Source of the DNA: an uncultured Saprospiraceae bacterium
GTDB lineage: Bacteria; Bacteroidota; Bacteroidia; Chitinophagales; Saprospiraceae
DNA length: 7,048 bases
Assembly: GCA_937967535.1 (NCBI GenBank)
Contig: CALCMV010000026.1
Coordinates: 1-7,048, forward strand
Direction: 5' to 3'
Positions 7,003 to 7,048 of this stretch are shown here, piece after piece (the stretch's first letter is position 1; the number at the start of each line of letters is the position of its first letter). Position numbers and translations under genes: made by a program. Under the pieces are notes generated by a model. That model did no database searches and was not told the origin of the DNA. It saw only the letters and a program-made list of their open reading frames with translations.

Positions 7003-7048
7003 ATGGTTAAACACACATTAAATTTAGATACTGACAAATTCCAAATAA
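7003..7048 (+). CDS. Possible start of a plus-strand CDS cut by the window edge
   Basis: An ATG at 7003 opens a frame with no stop for 15 codons up to the last base of the window, reading M-V-K-H-T-L-N-L-D-T-D-K-F-Q-I. The residues look like ordinary coding sequence, and an AT-rich leader precedes it, as is usual for Bacteroidota starts. There is no hydrophobic segment in the visible part, so no signal peptide so far. Fifteen codons without a stop is little evidence by itself, and no family can be assigned. It would be divergent from the secreted protein gene. Confidence 0.35.
   Translation, partial: MVKHTLNLDTDKFQI

Overview
The window looks like chromosomal DNA of a free-living, probably aquatic member of the Bacteroidota (Saprospiria, Cytophagia or Flavobacteriia type). 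The evidence is a DUF4249-type lipoprotein paired with a TonB-dependent receptor that carries an N-terminal carboxypeptidase-regulatory-like domain, a secreted protein with a C-terminal type IX secretion (T9SS) sorting domain, AT-rich intergenic DNA and A-rich translation starts. No rRNA, tRNA, CRISPR array, transposase or phage gene is visible.

Layout. (1) Positions 1-93 are very AT-rich with stops in all three forward frames. They are followed by a short repeat-like stretch (about 94-141) that abuts a plus-strand ORF (160-1269). That ORF looks like a Bacteroidota surface or lipoprotein family member that has lost its signal peptide. (2) A 31-nt perfect hairpin lies at 1307-1337. (3) A two-gene plus-strand operon follows: a DUF4249-like lipoprotein (1360-2334), then a TonB-dependent receptor (2334-4727). 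Their stop and start codons share one base. (4) A 150-bp convergent intergenic region contains a long imperfect hairpin (4774-4845) continuous with a purine/pyrimidine-biased 14-nt tandem repeat (4831-4872). (5) A minus-strand gene (6695-4878) encodes a secreted multidomain protein: lamin-tail-like domain, Calx-beta, OB-like region(s), T9SS type A sorting domain. (6) An AT-rich region of about 300 bp follows, and then a possible plus-strand CDS starts at 7003 and runs off the window.

How they may work together. The receptor should form a TonB-driven outer-membrane channel, and the DUF4249 lipoprotein is its probable surface or periplasmic partner. The substrate cannot be read from the sequence. 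The T9SS protein is convergent with this pair and need not be functionally linked. I see no clear new defence, mobile or RNA system. The more unusual points are the signal-less first ORF fused to repeat-like DNA, the hairpin placed so close to the operon start that it must lie in the leader or block read-through, the large GA/CT repeat hairpin, and a LTD/Calx-beta/OB protein that resembles extracellular nuclease accessory regions but has no nuclease domain.
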